A program made the translations under genes and the position numbers. Below, piece by piece: positions 26,507 through 35,952 of a stretch of DNA of 64,000 bases. Every line of letters begins with the position of its first letter. The first letter of the stretch is position 1. The stretch comes from Cobetia amphilecti (GTDB taxonomy: Bacteria > Pseudomonadota > Gammaproteobacteria > Pseudomonadales > Halomonadaceae): the NCBI RefSeq assembly GCF_020217465.1, contig NZ_CP084115.1, positions 1,488,001 through 1,552,000 of the forward strand, written 5' to 3'. The notes under the pieces were generated by a model that did no database searches, had not been told where the DNA came from, and saw nothing but the letters and a program-made list of their open reading frames with translations.

Positions 26507-27452
26507 ATGGAATACCGACAGCTGACCCAGACCCAACGATACCAGATCCACGCTCGCTATGACTTGGGCATGAGCCAGCGCCATATCGGCAGGGAGCTGA
26601 ACCTCTACAGCAGCACGATCAGCCGTGAAATTCGCCGTAACGCTACCGCTGATGGCTATGATCCCGACACTCAGTGATCATCGGCGCCGCACTGCCACCA
26701 TTTGGACAAAGCGCCTCCCAAGCATGATGGCCGCCGTTGCCGGTCGTCTACGTTAGGAGTGGAGCCCACAACAAATCAGTGGCTTCATGGCGCCCTCGGC
26801 CGGCATTAGTGTCAGTCATCAATGGATCTACTCCTTGATCTGGGACGATAAGGCACGGGATGGTGACCTTTGGCGGCATCTCCGTCAGCCTTAACGCCGC
26901 AATAAGCACCGCACGCACGCCAAAAACGCCGGGTTGGGCAAGACCCCCAATCGAGTCGGTATCGAGCACCGCCCAGATAAAATTGATGACCGGCGCTTCA
27001 TCGGCCACTGGGAGGGCGACACCGTGATACAGGGCATCAAGCAATCTGGCCTAGTCACGCTGGTCGAGCGTCGCAGTGGCTATTTACTGGCGGCACGACT
27101 GCCCAGGATCTCGGCCGAGTTGACGCAAGCAGCCATGATCCGCTTGTTGAAGCCGCGCCGGGGAGCAGTCCAGACGATCACACTGGACAATGGCTCGGAA
27201 TTCGCTGGCTACGAAGGGTGGCCAAGGCCGTGACGGTGGCGATGTACTTCTGCGATCCCTACTGCTCTGGAAGCGTGGAACCAACGAGAATACGAATGGG
27301 CTGATACGGTAGTACTTCCCCAAAGGAACGAATTTCCGCCAGATTAGCTATGCAGAGCTACGCAAGGTGGTCTAAAAGCTGAATTACCGTCCACGAAAGC
27401 GGGTCGGCTACCGGACATCGGCGCAGGTGTTTCTAGGGGAATACTCAGGAGG
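26507..27452 (+). pseudogene. IS30-family transposase pseudogene
   Basis: The frame opens with MEYRQLTQTQRYQIHARYD and the IS30 HTH (STISREIRRN) but stops after about 55 codons. The catalytic core is recognisable downstream (GHWEGDTVIQGIKQSG, TLDNGSEFAGYE, 26934-27233), followed by the C-terminal part in other frames (TYRPRKRVGYRT-like, to about 27450). Several stops and frameshifts; non-functional. It ends about 180 nt before the DISARM-like operon. Confidence 0.82.
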
Positions 27453-27631
27453 CCCAGATACCGCAGATTCTACGCTTATTGCTTGAATTTAGGATATCAA
27501 GTTTCAGTGGTTAAGCGAGCAAGATTTATTGTAATAAGAGTTGTTGTGCGAATTGTCTTTAAAGCAATGACTTGTTTTTCTTTATTATGTATTTTTATTT
27601 TCTTCCCTTAAGTTATGATAAAGGAAATAGT
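27453..27631. promoter_or_regulatory. Leader of the DISARM-like operon
   Basis: A strongly AT-rich 180-nt gap between the IS30 relic and the first operon gene, in contrast to its surroundings. It must carry the operon promoter, but no unambiguous -35/-10 pair was singled out. An AAGGA ribosome site at 27621 precedes the chosen GTG. Confidence 0.4.
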
Positions 27632-30600
27632 GTGAGTATATCAATGCCCAGAGTCGGAATGCTCGCGGCGGTTCGCAATAGGCGCGGCGTTATCTCGCAA
27701 GTTGAGCCTTTCGAAGAGCCGAGAACGTCAAGCTTGCTGCATCTAGTAACAGTAGAGTTTGGCGATGGAGAAGGGGACGCCGAGGAAACCATCCTGTGGG
27801 AGAGAGAGCAGGGGCCCGCGGTTCTGCAGCCAAACGCACTGCCACGGATAGATGTTGACGCCCCGATGAAGTATGAAGAGTTCTTGGCCCTGCAACGGGC
27901 GACTCGCTGGAGTTCGTTGACTCCGTTCCTGTCAGCTAAAGATCCCCAGAAACGCTCCGACCCTGTTCCCACGGCACCGGTTTACGGTGCGGTCAGTGCC
28001 GATGATTTCCAATTGGTTCCTTTGGCCCGCGCGATGCGCATGCCCCGTGTTTCCTTGCTTCTCGCCGATGATGTGGGCCTTGGTAAAACCATTGAGGCGG
28101 GTCTTATTCTGGCGGAGCTGATCAGGAAGCGCCGGATCCGGCGTGTATTGATCATTACTCCAGCATCGCTGAGAACCCAGTGGCAGCAGGAGATGGAGGA
28201 CAAGTTCTCACTGGATTTCGATATCGTCGATAAAGCCTCTACCCACAAGCTCCAGAAAGAGCGGGGGGTGGACACCAACCCTTGGCGAGTCCTGCCTCGC
28301 ATTATCACCTCTTATCACTACCTCAAGCAGCCAGATGTGCTGGAGCAGTTTATTGCGAACTGCCGCTCATCTCAGGAGCGTGGCGGAGCCCAGCTACCCT
28401 GGGACTTGCTGATCGTGGATGAGGCCCACAACCTTATGCCGTCAAACTTTGGCGAGAACAGCGATCTGGCAAATATGCTCACGCTGATTTCGCCCTGGTT
28501 CGAACACCGTCTGTTCCTGACGGCAACACCCCACAACGGCCACACACGATGTTTCTCAGGGCTGCTGGAGCAGTTGGATCCTGTGCGCTTTACCCAAACA
28601 CCCAATTTTACGGAGAAAGAGCGACAGCTGATCAATCAGGTTCTGATCCGTCGTCTGAAGAGTGAAATCAACAGTCAAGACGAAGAAACTGGACGGGTTC
28701 CGCGCTTTGCCCAGCGCCACCTCGAACCTTTACCGCTTTATATGCTCAGGTCAGAAAAGGACCTGGCAAAGGCTGTCCGTGATTTCTGTAACGCCTTGAA
28801 GGGGATGATTCGAACCGCGCCGGAAGCACGCGCAGTATTGAACTTTGCCATCGAGATTCTTCGAAAACGTCTGCTCTCCAGCCCGGTTACATTTGCAGAC
28901 AGCTGGCTGCGCTTCAAGGAAGGCCTGGAAGAAAAAGAAAAGATGGAAGCTGCAGAGGTTTTGGCAGCCCGGCGTGCCTCCGAGGAAGACATCGACGACG
29001 ACCAGGAACGGGAGAGCCGCGGAAGACACGCAGCTCATGTTGTGGGTGGCTGGATGCACCCCTTCGTTGACAGTCTTGCCACTGAAATAGAAAAGGTCGA
29101 TAGCGCTCTCACTGCCCTTAGCCTGGACGAGCAGCCCGTTGTTCATGCCGTCCCAAAATCAGACGCAAGGTTCGAGCGGCTGGCCGAGCTCATCAACAAA
29201 GAACTTCGCAACGCCGGCCAGTGGAAAGAGGACGAGCGGCTAATCATCTTTACAGAGTACAAAACGACACTGGACTATCTCGTAAACCGACTGAGGACTG
29301 AGTACGGTGGCGAAGATGGTGCCGTAATAGAACTTTTCGGCGGCATGAATGACGAGGAGCGCGAAACGGTAAAAATTGCGTTCAATGACCCCTCGTCGCC
29401 CGTGAAGATCCTGGTCGCTACTGACGCGGCCTCTGAAGGTCTCAACCTTCAGCATACTGCACGGTTGCTAATGCACTATGAAATCCCCTGGAACCCGTCA
29501 AGACTCGAACAGCGTAACGGGCGGATTGACCGGCACGGTCAGGCCCGGGATGTCACCATCTTCCACTTTGCGAGTGACGATGACGCCGACTTGAACTTTG
29601 TAGCCCGAGTGATTGCCAAGGTAAACGACATTCGTGAAGACCTGGGGTCAGTCGGTGAACTGTTCGATGCCGCTTTCCAGCGCAGAATGATGGAGCTCAA
29701 CGAAGACAACGAGGTATTGGATGACCTCGACCGGGAAATCGCGGGGCGCCGTGGCGCAACCGACGATGCCCGGGTTGTTACTGAAGAGCGGGGCGAGGAA
29801 GAGAAGCGGCAGCTTCATGAACTCATGGCAGATCTGGATCTGAGCCCGAGCACCCTGAAATCCACGCTGGAAATAGCCATGGGACTGGGTAGTAGCCGAG
29901 ACGTTATGGAAGGCCCGGACAACAGGGGGCGCATTCGCCTGAAACCACCCCTGCCAGTGCGCTGGCAGTCCGTTGTCGACGACAACCTACGGCTTCCAGG
30001 TCGAAAGGATGTGGCCGGGGCCATGCCCTGGATTGTTTTCGATAACGACTTCTTCATTAACTCGGTAAACGGCCGTCCGGTGTTCCGGCCCTCTCCCGAC
30101 ACTGTATTGCTGCATCTGGGGCATCCCCTGTTCCGCCATACCCTGAACGCGTTTGCCAGAATGCGTTTCCCGGGTAGCCAAACAGAAACCCGGCCACCTA
30201 GCCGCTGGATTGTTACCAGGGGGCAAGTACCGGAAGGTGCCCAGGCCTTGGTGTTGTTGACCGTTGAGGAAATGGCGATCAACAACCTGCGTGAAACCTT
30301 CCATCATTGGACTCGGACTCTGGCCTTGCCAGTGGCCAATAATGAATTGGGCGCGCCTCTGGCTTACGAAGGGCCCCACCATGGGCCAACAATTGCCAGC
30401 CAGGACATCGGGTTGACCAGCGAAGCAAGAGACCTGTGGGACGAAGTGGAAGATGAAGTGAGAGCGTTTGTTAACACGTACAACTCTGCTCTCACTGGCG
30501 CCCTCAAAGCAGAGCTTGGCTCAGCGCTTGAAGAATCGTCCCAGCATGAGAAAGAAGCCTTTGAGCGCCGAATCAATGAAGTGGCTGCCCTACAGCGAAA

Positions 30601-30883
30601 CCAGAGTATTGAAAAGCTGAAACGGGAGATTGAGGAAAAGCGGGCGGAAGCCCGCCAGTTCCACCTCTTGGAAGATGCCGACGAAATGGCCGAGCGGGAG
30701 CTCCGGGATCTTGAAGACGAGTTGAAGCGCCGTCAGGGCCACTTCGGCGATTTGTTGGAGCGGCTGAAGTCTGAGAAACAGCGCATTCTGGAACAGGTTG
30801 TCCCCAAACGTTTTGCTTTGCATGGGGAGGCACAGGTATTCCCGGTAACCATTGAAATCCGTTTGCCGAAGGTGGTCGCATGA
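27632..30883 (+). CDS. drmD: DrmD-like SNF2-family helicase (class 1 DISARM-type)
   Basis: About 1083 residues. SNF2 motifs: Walker A ADDVGLGKTIEAG with Lys near residue 152, Walker B DEAH at 263-266, motif V/VI ending RNGRIDRHGQ at 628-637. The helicase lobes are followed by a long coiled, charged C-terminal part (heptads around 980-1060). Start and organisation match DrmD, the SNF2 helicase of class 1 DISARM. The GTG at 27632 has an AAGGA site 6 nt upstream; ATG 27644 is the alternative. Upstream frame extension is AT-rich and not conserved-looking. The stop overlaps the methylase start as ATGA, so the genes are coupled. Confidence 0.82.
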   Translation: MSISMPRVGMLAAVRNRRGVISQVEPFEEPRTSSLLHLVTVEFGDGEGDAEETILWEREQGPAVLQPNALPRIDVDAPMKYEEFLALQRATRWSSLTPFLSAKDPQKRSDPVPTAPVYGAVSADDFQLVPLARAMRMPRVSLLLADDVGLGKTIEAGLILAELIRKRRIRRVLIITPASLRTQWQQEMEDKFSLDFDIVDKASTHKLQKERGVDTNPWRVLPRIITSYHYLKQPDVLEQFIANCRSSQERGGAQLPWDLLIVDEAHNLMPSNFGENSDLANMLTLISPWFEHRLFLTATPHNGHTRCFSGLLEQLDPVRFTQTPNFTEKERQLINQVLIRRLKSEINSQDEETGRVPRFAQRHLEPLPLYMLRSEKDLAKAVRDFCNALKGMIRTAPEARAVLNFAIEILRKRLLSSPVTFADSWLRFKEGLEEKEKMEAAEVLAARRASEEDIDDDQERESRGRHAAHVVGGWMHPFVDSLATEIEKVDSALTALSLDEQPVVHAVPKSDARFERLAELINKELRNAGQWKEDERLIIFTEYKTTLDYLVNRLRTEYGGEDGAVIELFGGMNDEERETVKIAFNDPSSPVKILVATDAASEGLNLQHTARLLMHYEIPWNPSRLEQRNGRIDRHGQARDVTIFHFASDDDADLNFVARVIAKVNDIREDLGSVGELFDAAFQRRMMELNEDNEVLDDLDREIAGRRGATDDARVVTEERGEEEKRQLHELMADLDLSPSTLKSTLEIAMGLGSSRDVMEGPDNRGRIRLKPPLPVRWQSVVDDNLRLPGRKDVAGAMPWIVFDNDFFINSVNGRPVFRPSPDTVLLHLGHPLFRHTLNAFARMRFPGSQTETRPPSRWIVTRGQVPEGAQALVLLTVEEMAINNLRETFHHWTRTLALPVANNELGAPLAYEGPHHGPTIASQDIGLTSEARDLWDEVEDEVRAFVNTYNSALTGALKAELGSALEESSQHEKEAFERRINEVAALQRNQSIEKLKREIEEKRAEARQFHLLEDADEMAERELRDLEDELKRRQGHFGDLLERLKSEKQRILEQVVPKRFALHGEAQVFPVTIEIRLPKVVA

Positions 30884-33800
30884 ATTTCTACAACGAAGGC
30901 TGGTCATCCCTGAAGCACGGTGGTCTGCTCATATCAGCCAATAAGCTCACCGAATATTTTCCGGAAACCCTGCCTTCACTTAACCATTGGCAGATGGAGC
31001 AATTGCGCCGTGCCGTCACGGCTTTTGATGGCACCAATGCCAGTCTTGGTGCGCTTCTGGATTATATGCTTCAGGATCTATCTGGCTTCCCAGCCGATCA
31101 GTGGCAGAAAGCTCAATCCGTCGAAAGCCAGTGGAGCATCCGCAGCTTTACCGGTGCTCTTGTCAAACCGCGACGTATCTGGGGCGGGCCGAATGGCGAA
31201 GTGCTTCCTGTCTTTGTTCCGGAAGAGGGTGCCACCCGACAGTTTGGTGGCCGGCTCGGTGTAGGTCGGTCCAGAAAGCTCCTGAGTCGCGTAACAGAAT
31301 GGTTGCGTCGTCAGCAGCTTCCTTTTGCGCTGGTCACCAACGGGCGCCAATGGCGATTGGTTCATGCAGGCTCGGATTTTGAGTCGTGGTGCGAGTGGGA
31401 CATCGAGTTCTGGTTCGAAGAAGGCGAACCTTCTGCGCAGACGCTAGCCTGGCGCACGCTCATTAACCCAAAGAACTTTCTACGGGACGGTGGCCACAGC
31501 GCTCGTCTTCACAAGGCGGTAAATGAATCCCGTAAGGGACAGGCCGAGCTGTCCGCGGTTCTTGGAGAACGGGTTCGCCAGTCGGTGGAGAACCTCATTT
31601 CCGCTTCACAAGCGACGATCGAAACGGCCAACCTTGATGAGAAGGGTGTTGAATATAACCATCTCTACGTGGCTGGCTCGCGCATTATCATGCGGTGCAT
31701 AGTGACGCTGTTTGCAGAGGCCCGGCAGCTTCTGCCCGTGGACAACACCATTTATCAGCAAGCATACAGCCTGGAAGGCCTGCGCCAGCAGCTGGATCGT
31801 CGGTCAGGCGGCCGAGGCAGTGACCGACTTACTCACGGCCGCAGTGCCTGGCCAAGGCTGATTGCCTTATTCAACCTCATCTACCACGGGTCTGCGCATC
31901 AGGCGATTCCTGTACCTCACTATGGAGGGGCCCTCTTTGAGCCGGGCGATCCGGAAAGTGCTGACCCAATTTCAAAAGCCCTGGCCGTTCTGGAAAGCCA
32001 GGATAACCTGATCAGTGACCAGCAAGTGCTCACCATCTTGCGATTGCTCACCCGAACCCGGGTGAAAATCCGTCAGGGAAATCGCAATACCTGGGTCGAT
32101 GGTCCGGTCAACTTCTCTGCATTGTCTTCTGAGTACATCGGTATCTTGTACGAAGGGCTACTCGATTTTGAACTCAAGCGGGCCAAAACGGATGACCCGG
32201 TAATTTTCCTCGGCATCGGCAACCAACCGGCCCTTGCACTCTCCCAGCTCGAACAGATGGACGACAAAACTATCAAAAAATTGTTCGAAGAGCTGAAGAA
32301 TAAAAGCTCCTCGGCAGGAGATGACGAAGGCGAAGAGGAACCAGAAACAGAGCTTGAGGATGAAGCTGAAACCGAGGATGAGAACGAAGATCTGGCTGAA
32401 GAAGCAGAGCAGACAACCCATGAAGATGAAGAGCCGGCCCTCACCGAGGACCACCTCGAAAGAGCTCAGGAATGGCTGGAGAAAGCCGCAATCCTTGCCG
32501 GCGTGGTGAAAAAGCCCCGCGGCCGGGGTGGCAGACAAGGTGACGGCTCCGACGAACTCAAGAAAGCCGCAAAGCAGCTCTGTGCCAAGATGATTGCTCC
32601 CGGGCAGTTTTATCTCGTGCGCTGGGGTGGCACCCGGAAAGGTGCGGGTACCTTCTACACCCGGCCGCAACTGGCAGCGCCCACCGTTCGCAGAACACTG
32701 CAACCGCTTGCCTACGAGGGTATAAGCTCGGCAATTGACTCAAGAACTGGCTTGGAGGAAGTAACGCACTGGGCGCCCAAGCCACCCGAGGACATCCTTG
32801 CTCTTAAAGTTTGTGACCCAGCCATGGGCTCCGGTTCATTTCTTGTGGGTGCCCTCCGATATCTTACGGATGCGCTGGTTGAGTCTCTGTTCCATCACGA
32901 ATATGTGAAACCAGCCGGGGAAGACGAAGAGGCTAGGTTGGACGAAGAGCGGATATCCGCCTTGTTGAGCGACGAGCTGCTGAAGCTGAAACCCGGGCAC
33001 GAAGGATTTGAAGAAACGCTTCGTGCTCAGCTAAAACGCCATGTGGTGGAGCGCTGTCTCTACGGTGTGGATATTGACCCGCTGGCGGTTGAGCTGGGCC
33101 GGATGGCTTTATGGGTAGAGACCATGGACCGGGACCTGCCGTTTGGGTTTCTGGATCACAAGCTCAAGGCTGGCAATGCCCTGGTCGGTGCCTGGTTCGA
33201 CACCTATCGAGAATATCCCGCCATGGCCTGGCAGCGGGAAGGCGGTGATAAGGATTACCAGAAAGGTAAGCCGGATAATCTCATCAACCACTACTATGTG
33301 AAGACCCACATTAGTGGCAAAAAGAAAGGTCAGCAGGAGACCAAGGGTGACGTCTTCACCGATGCCATTAAGGAACGTAGTAAGGCTGTACCAGAGCAGA
33401 TGATCGCGATCATCAGTGGCCAGGTCGATATGGATGAACGACTACCGGCCGCCGATGTCCATGACGAGCTCCTGAAGGTATTCCGAAAACTGCACCGTCT
33501 GCCAGTACATGAAAGTGACAAGCGAGAAGAACTTTATCGCGAACAGATTCTGAAAAATCCCCACTACCATGAACTCAAAGTTCGGATGGATCTTTGGTGT
33601 GCGCTTTGGTTTTGGCCAGGTGAGTCCATTGACTCAGCCCCGTTGCCTCAGGATTTTCTCGCGCCGTCAGGTGAGGCGCTGGCTATTGCTCAAGAGGTGG
33701 CCCAGACCAACCGGTTTTTCCATTGGGAGCTGGAATACCCAGACGTCTTTACGACGAAAAAGTCGGGCTTCGACGCGGTGTTGGGCAATCCACCCTGGGA

Positions 33801-35952
33801 AATCCACAAGCCCAACTCCAAGGAGTTCTTCTCTAACTACGACCCGCTTTACCGTGCCTACGGTAAGCAGGAGGCACTGGGCAAGCAGCGTGAATACTTT
33901 GGCAGTAATCCGGAGCTGGAACAGAGCTGGATACAGTACAACGCCGGCTTTAAGGCTATGTCGAACTGGGCGAAGTATGTAGGTGTACCGTTCGGTGACC
34001 GCGTGACTGAAGACAAAAAGGGTAAGAAAAAACACGACCTGAGTCTTGGAGGTGGTGGAAAAAACACCTTTGAAAAGTCAGAACAACTGCACAAACTGTG
34101 GCGCAAACGAAGAAAGGCTCACAAAGGTTTTGCTGACTCGGCGCATCCCTTCCTGCACCAAGGTTCTGCCGACCTGAATACCTACAAGATGTTCCTTGAG
34201 CAAAGCCACGCCATTATGGAGCAGAGCGGTAGGCTTGGGATGATTGTGCCCAGCGGGCTCTATACCGATAAAGGCACGACAGACCTCAGAACCCTTTTCC
34301 TAGAACAGTGTGATTGGCAGTGGCTGTTTGGTTTTGAGAACCGCGAAGGAATTTTTGATATTCATCGCTCGTTCAAATTCTGTCCGCTTATTGTTCAAAA
34401 AGGGTTGGAAACCAAAGCCATCCGCGCCGCTTTCATGCACAGGAATGTAGATGATTGGGAGCAGGCCGAAGACCATGTCTTGGCCTATCCCCGTGATCGG
34501 GTTTTGGAGTTCTCCCCTTACTCAAAATCAATCCTGGAGATCCGCAGCGATAAGGATCTTGATGTCCTCAAGAAGATATACTTAAACGGTGTACTGCTCG
34601 GCGACCAGAGCGAGGATGGTTGGGGAATTAAATACGCTCGTGAATTCGACATGACCAGTGATTCCAAGCTGTTTCCCGAGCGTCCTAAATGGGAGGCCCA
34701 AGGGTATCAGCCTGATGAGTATGGGCATTGGCTAAAGGGTGCCTGGCGGGATTATGAAGGTCCGAGAAATATCTTGGACCGCGAGCAGAACTTGGTTCTA
34801 TCACGGGATGGTTCAAAGGCGATGTCTGTCCAGGATATTGAAGATGTTGCCTTGCCTTTGTATGAAGGACGGATGATCAATCAGTTCGATTTTAGTGAAA
34901 AAGGGTGGGTGAGTGGCAAAGGTCGAAAAGCTGAGTGGCGGGATATACCTTTTGAAAATAAGGTGATAGAGCCGCAGTACTTGATGGGCCTGAATACTTA
35001 CAACACAGAAACAAAGTCGTCGGACAAAGCGGCTTTGGGCTTGAAGGTCGGATTTTTGGCAGTTGGCTCTGCAACAAACAGCCGATCGATGTTCTCAGGG
35101 ATCGTGGCTGATTTTCCCGCTGGCAACTCCGTAGCAATCTTGTCGTCAGAGACAGTGATTAAAAATCTTGCGCTAATGAGCTGTCTTAACTCGACGGGCT
35201 ATGACTTTGCGCTCAGAAATCGACTCGGAGGATTGAATCTCAATTATTTTGTTGTTGCTGAAACTGCTATCACCAAACCAGAAGGGTCTCTGGTAAATGA
35301 ATTGGCACGAATAGGCGCAAGGCTCTGTCTCCCGCATCAAGCTTTCGCCAAAGAGTGGTTGTTAATGCAGTCTCATGAATTTAGTTGGAGAAGGCTGTTC
35401 GCCCTATCTCCACATGAACGAACGCGTTTAAAAGCCGTTAATGACGCCTTGTGTGCGTATTCATTCGGTTTGGATTTTGATGATTTTAAGGATGTTTTGG
35501 AGGGGTGCGATTTGCCTGTAGACAGCTTCTCGACCAGCCAGTCCGGTTATCTTAATCCGAAGGGATTTTGGCGGCTGGGACGAGCAAATTCGCCTGAACT
35601 CCGGCAGACAGTGCTCTCACTGGTTGCTTTAAAAGATCTGTCCGAAGTAGGTGTTGAACAGTTTCTATCCCAAAATGCCGGGGAGGGCTGGCTAATCCCT
35701 GAAACATTGCGCCTCGCTGACTACGACCTTGGCCATGACGACCGCGCCCAAGAAAACCAGCCTGTTGCATCGCGCCTCGGTCCCCGATTCTATGATTGGC
35801 AGCTTAACGAAGATGTCGAGCGCTCCTGGGAGGAGTGTGCTGCCCATGCTGAGCTGATCCGCCAGATTGTGCCCGAGCCGGAATCGGTTAATGAGGTGGC
35901 TGATGAATCCGCCGAATACAAAGTTGAAAGCACGCAAGGAGCCTTATTCTGA
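30880..35952 (+). CDS. drmMI: DrmMI-like N6-adenine DNA methyltransferase (Eco57I-type), very large
   Basis: 1690 residues. An N-terminal region of about 640 residues precedes the methylase; it contains a strongly acidic linker (about residues 481-525, runs of E and D). SAM motif I is CDPAMGSGSFLVGAL with Cys at 645, and the catalytic motif IV is NPPW at 970-973 (GNPPWEIHKP). A target-recognition-like region follows (about 1050-1600), with QSGRLGMIVPSGLYTDKG typical of Eco57I/type IIG enzymes. No PD-(D/E)XK motif was recognised at the N-terminus. In class 1 DISARM the equivalent enzyme marks host DNA; specificity is not predictable. Overlaps both neighbours (ATGA and TGATG). Confidence 0.82.
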   Translation: MNFYNEGWSSLKHGGLLISANKLTEYFPETLPSLNHWQMEQLRRAVTAFDGTNASLGALLDYMLQDLSGFPADQWQKAQSVESQWSIRSFTGALVKPRRIWGGPNGEVLPVFVPEEGATRQFGGRLGVGRSRKLLSRVTEWLRRQQLPFALVTNGRQWRLVHAGSDFESWCEWDIEFWFEEGEPSAQTLAWRTLINPKNFLRDGGHSARLHKAVNESRKGQAELSAVLGERVRQSVENLISASQATIETANLDEKGVEYNHLYVAGSRIIMRCIVTLFAEARQLLPVDNTIYQQAYSLEGLRQQLDRRSGGRGSDRLTHGRSAWPRLIALFNLIYHGSAHQAIPVPHYGGALFEPGDPESADPISKALAVLESQDNLISDQQVLTILRLLTRTRVKIRQGNRNTWVDGPVNFSALSSEYIGILYEGLLDFELKRAKTDDPVIFLGIGNQPALALSQLEQMDDKTIKKLFEELKNKSSSAGDDEGEEEPETELEDEAETEDENEDLAEEAEQTTHEDEEPALTEDHLERAQEWLEKAAILAGVVKKPRGRGGRQGDGSDELKKAAKQLCAKMIAPGQFYLVRWGGTRKGAGTFYTRPQLAAPTVRRTLQPLAYEGISSAIDSRTGLEEVTHWAPKPPEDILALKVCDPAMGSGSFLVGALRYLTDALVESLFHHEYVKPAGEDEEARLDEERISALLSDELLKLKPGHEGFEETLRAQLKRHVVERCLYGVDIDPLAVELGRMALWVETMDRDLPFGFLDHKLKAGNALVGAWFDTYREYPAMAWQREGGDKDYQKGKPDNLINHYYVKTHISGKKKGQQETKGDVFTDAIKERSKAVPEQMIAIISGQVDMDERLPAADVHDELLKVFRKLHRLPVHESDKREELYREQILKNPHYHELKVRMDLWCALWFWPGESIDSAPLPQDFLAPSGEALAIAQEVAQTNRFFHWELEYPDVFTTKKSGFDAVLGNPPWEIHKPNSKEFFSNYDPLYRAYGKQEALGKQREYFGSNPELEQSWIQYNAGFKAMSNWAKYVGVPFGDRVTEDKKGKKKHDLSLGGGGKNTFEKSEQLHKLWRKRRKAHKGFADSAHPFLHQGSADLNTYKMFLEQSHAIMEQSGRLGMIVPSGLYTDKGTTDLRTLFLEQCDWQWLFGFENREGIFDIHRSFKFCPLIVQKGLETKAIRAAFMHRNVDDWEQAEDHVLAYPRDRVLEFSPYSKSILEIRSDKDLDVLKKIYLNGVLLGDQSEDGWGIKYAREFDMTSDSKLFPERPKWEAQGYQPDEYGHWLKGAWRDYEGPRNILDREQNLVLSRDGSKAMSVQDIEDVALPLYEGRMINQFDFSEKGWVSGKGRKAEWRDIPFENKVIEPQYLMGLNTYNTETKSSDKAALGLKVGFLAVGSATNSRSMFSGIVADFPAGNSVAILSSETVIKNLALMSCLNSTGYDFALRNRLGGLNLNYFVVAETAITKPEGSLVNELARIGARLCLPHQAFAKEWLLMQSHEFSWRRLFALSPHERTRLKAVNDALCAYSFGLDFDDFKDVLEGCDLPVDSFSTSQSGYLNPKGFWRLGRANSPELRQTVLSLVALKDLSEVGVEQFLSQNAGEGWLIPETLRLADYDLGHDDRAQENQPVASRLGPRFYDWQLNEDVERSWEECAAHAELIRQIVPEPESVNEVADESAEYKVESTQGALF

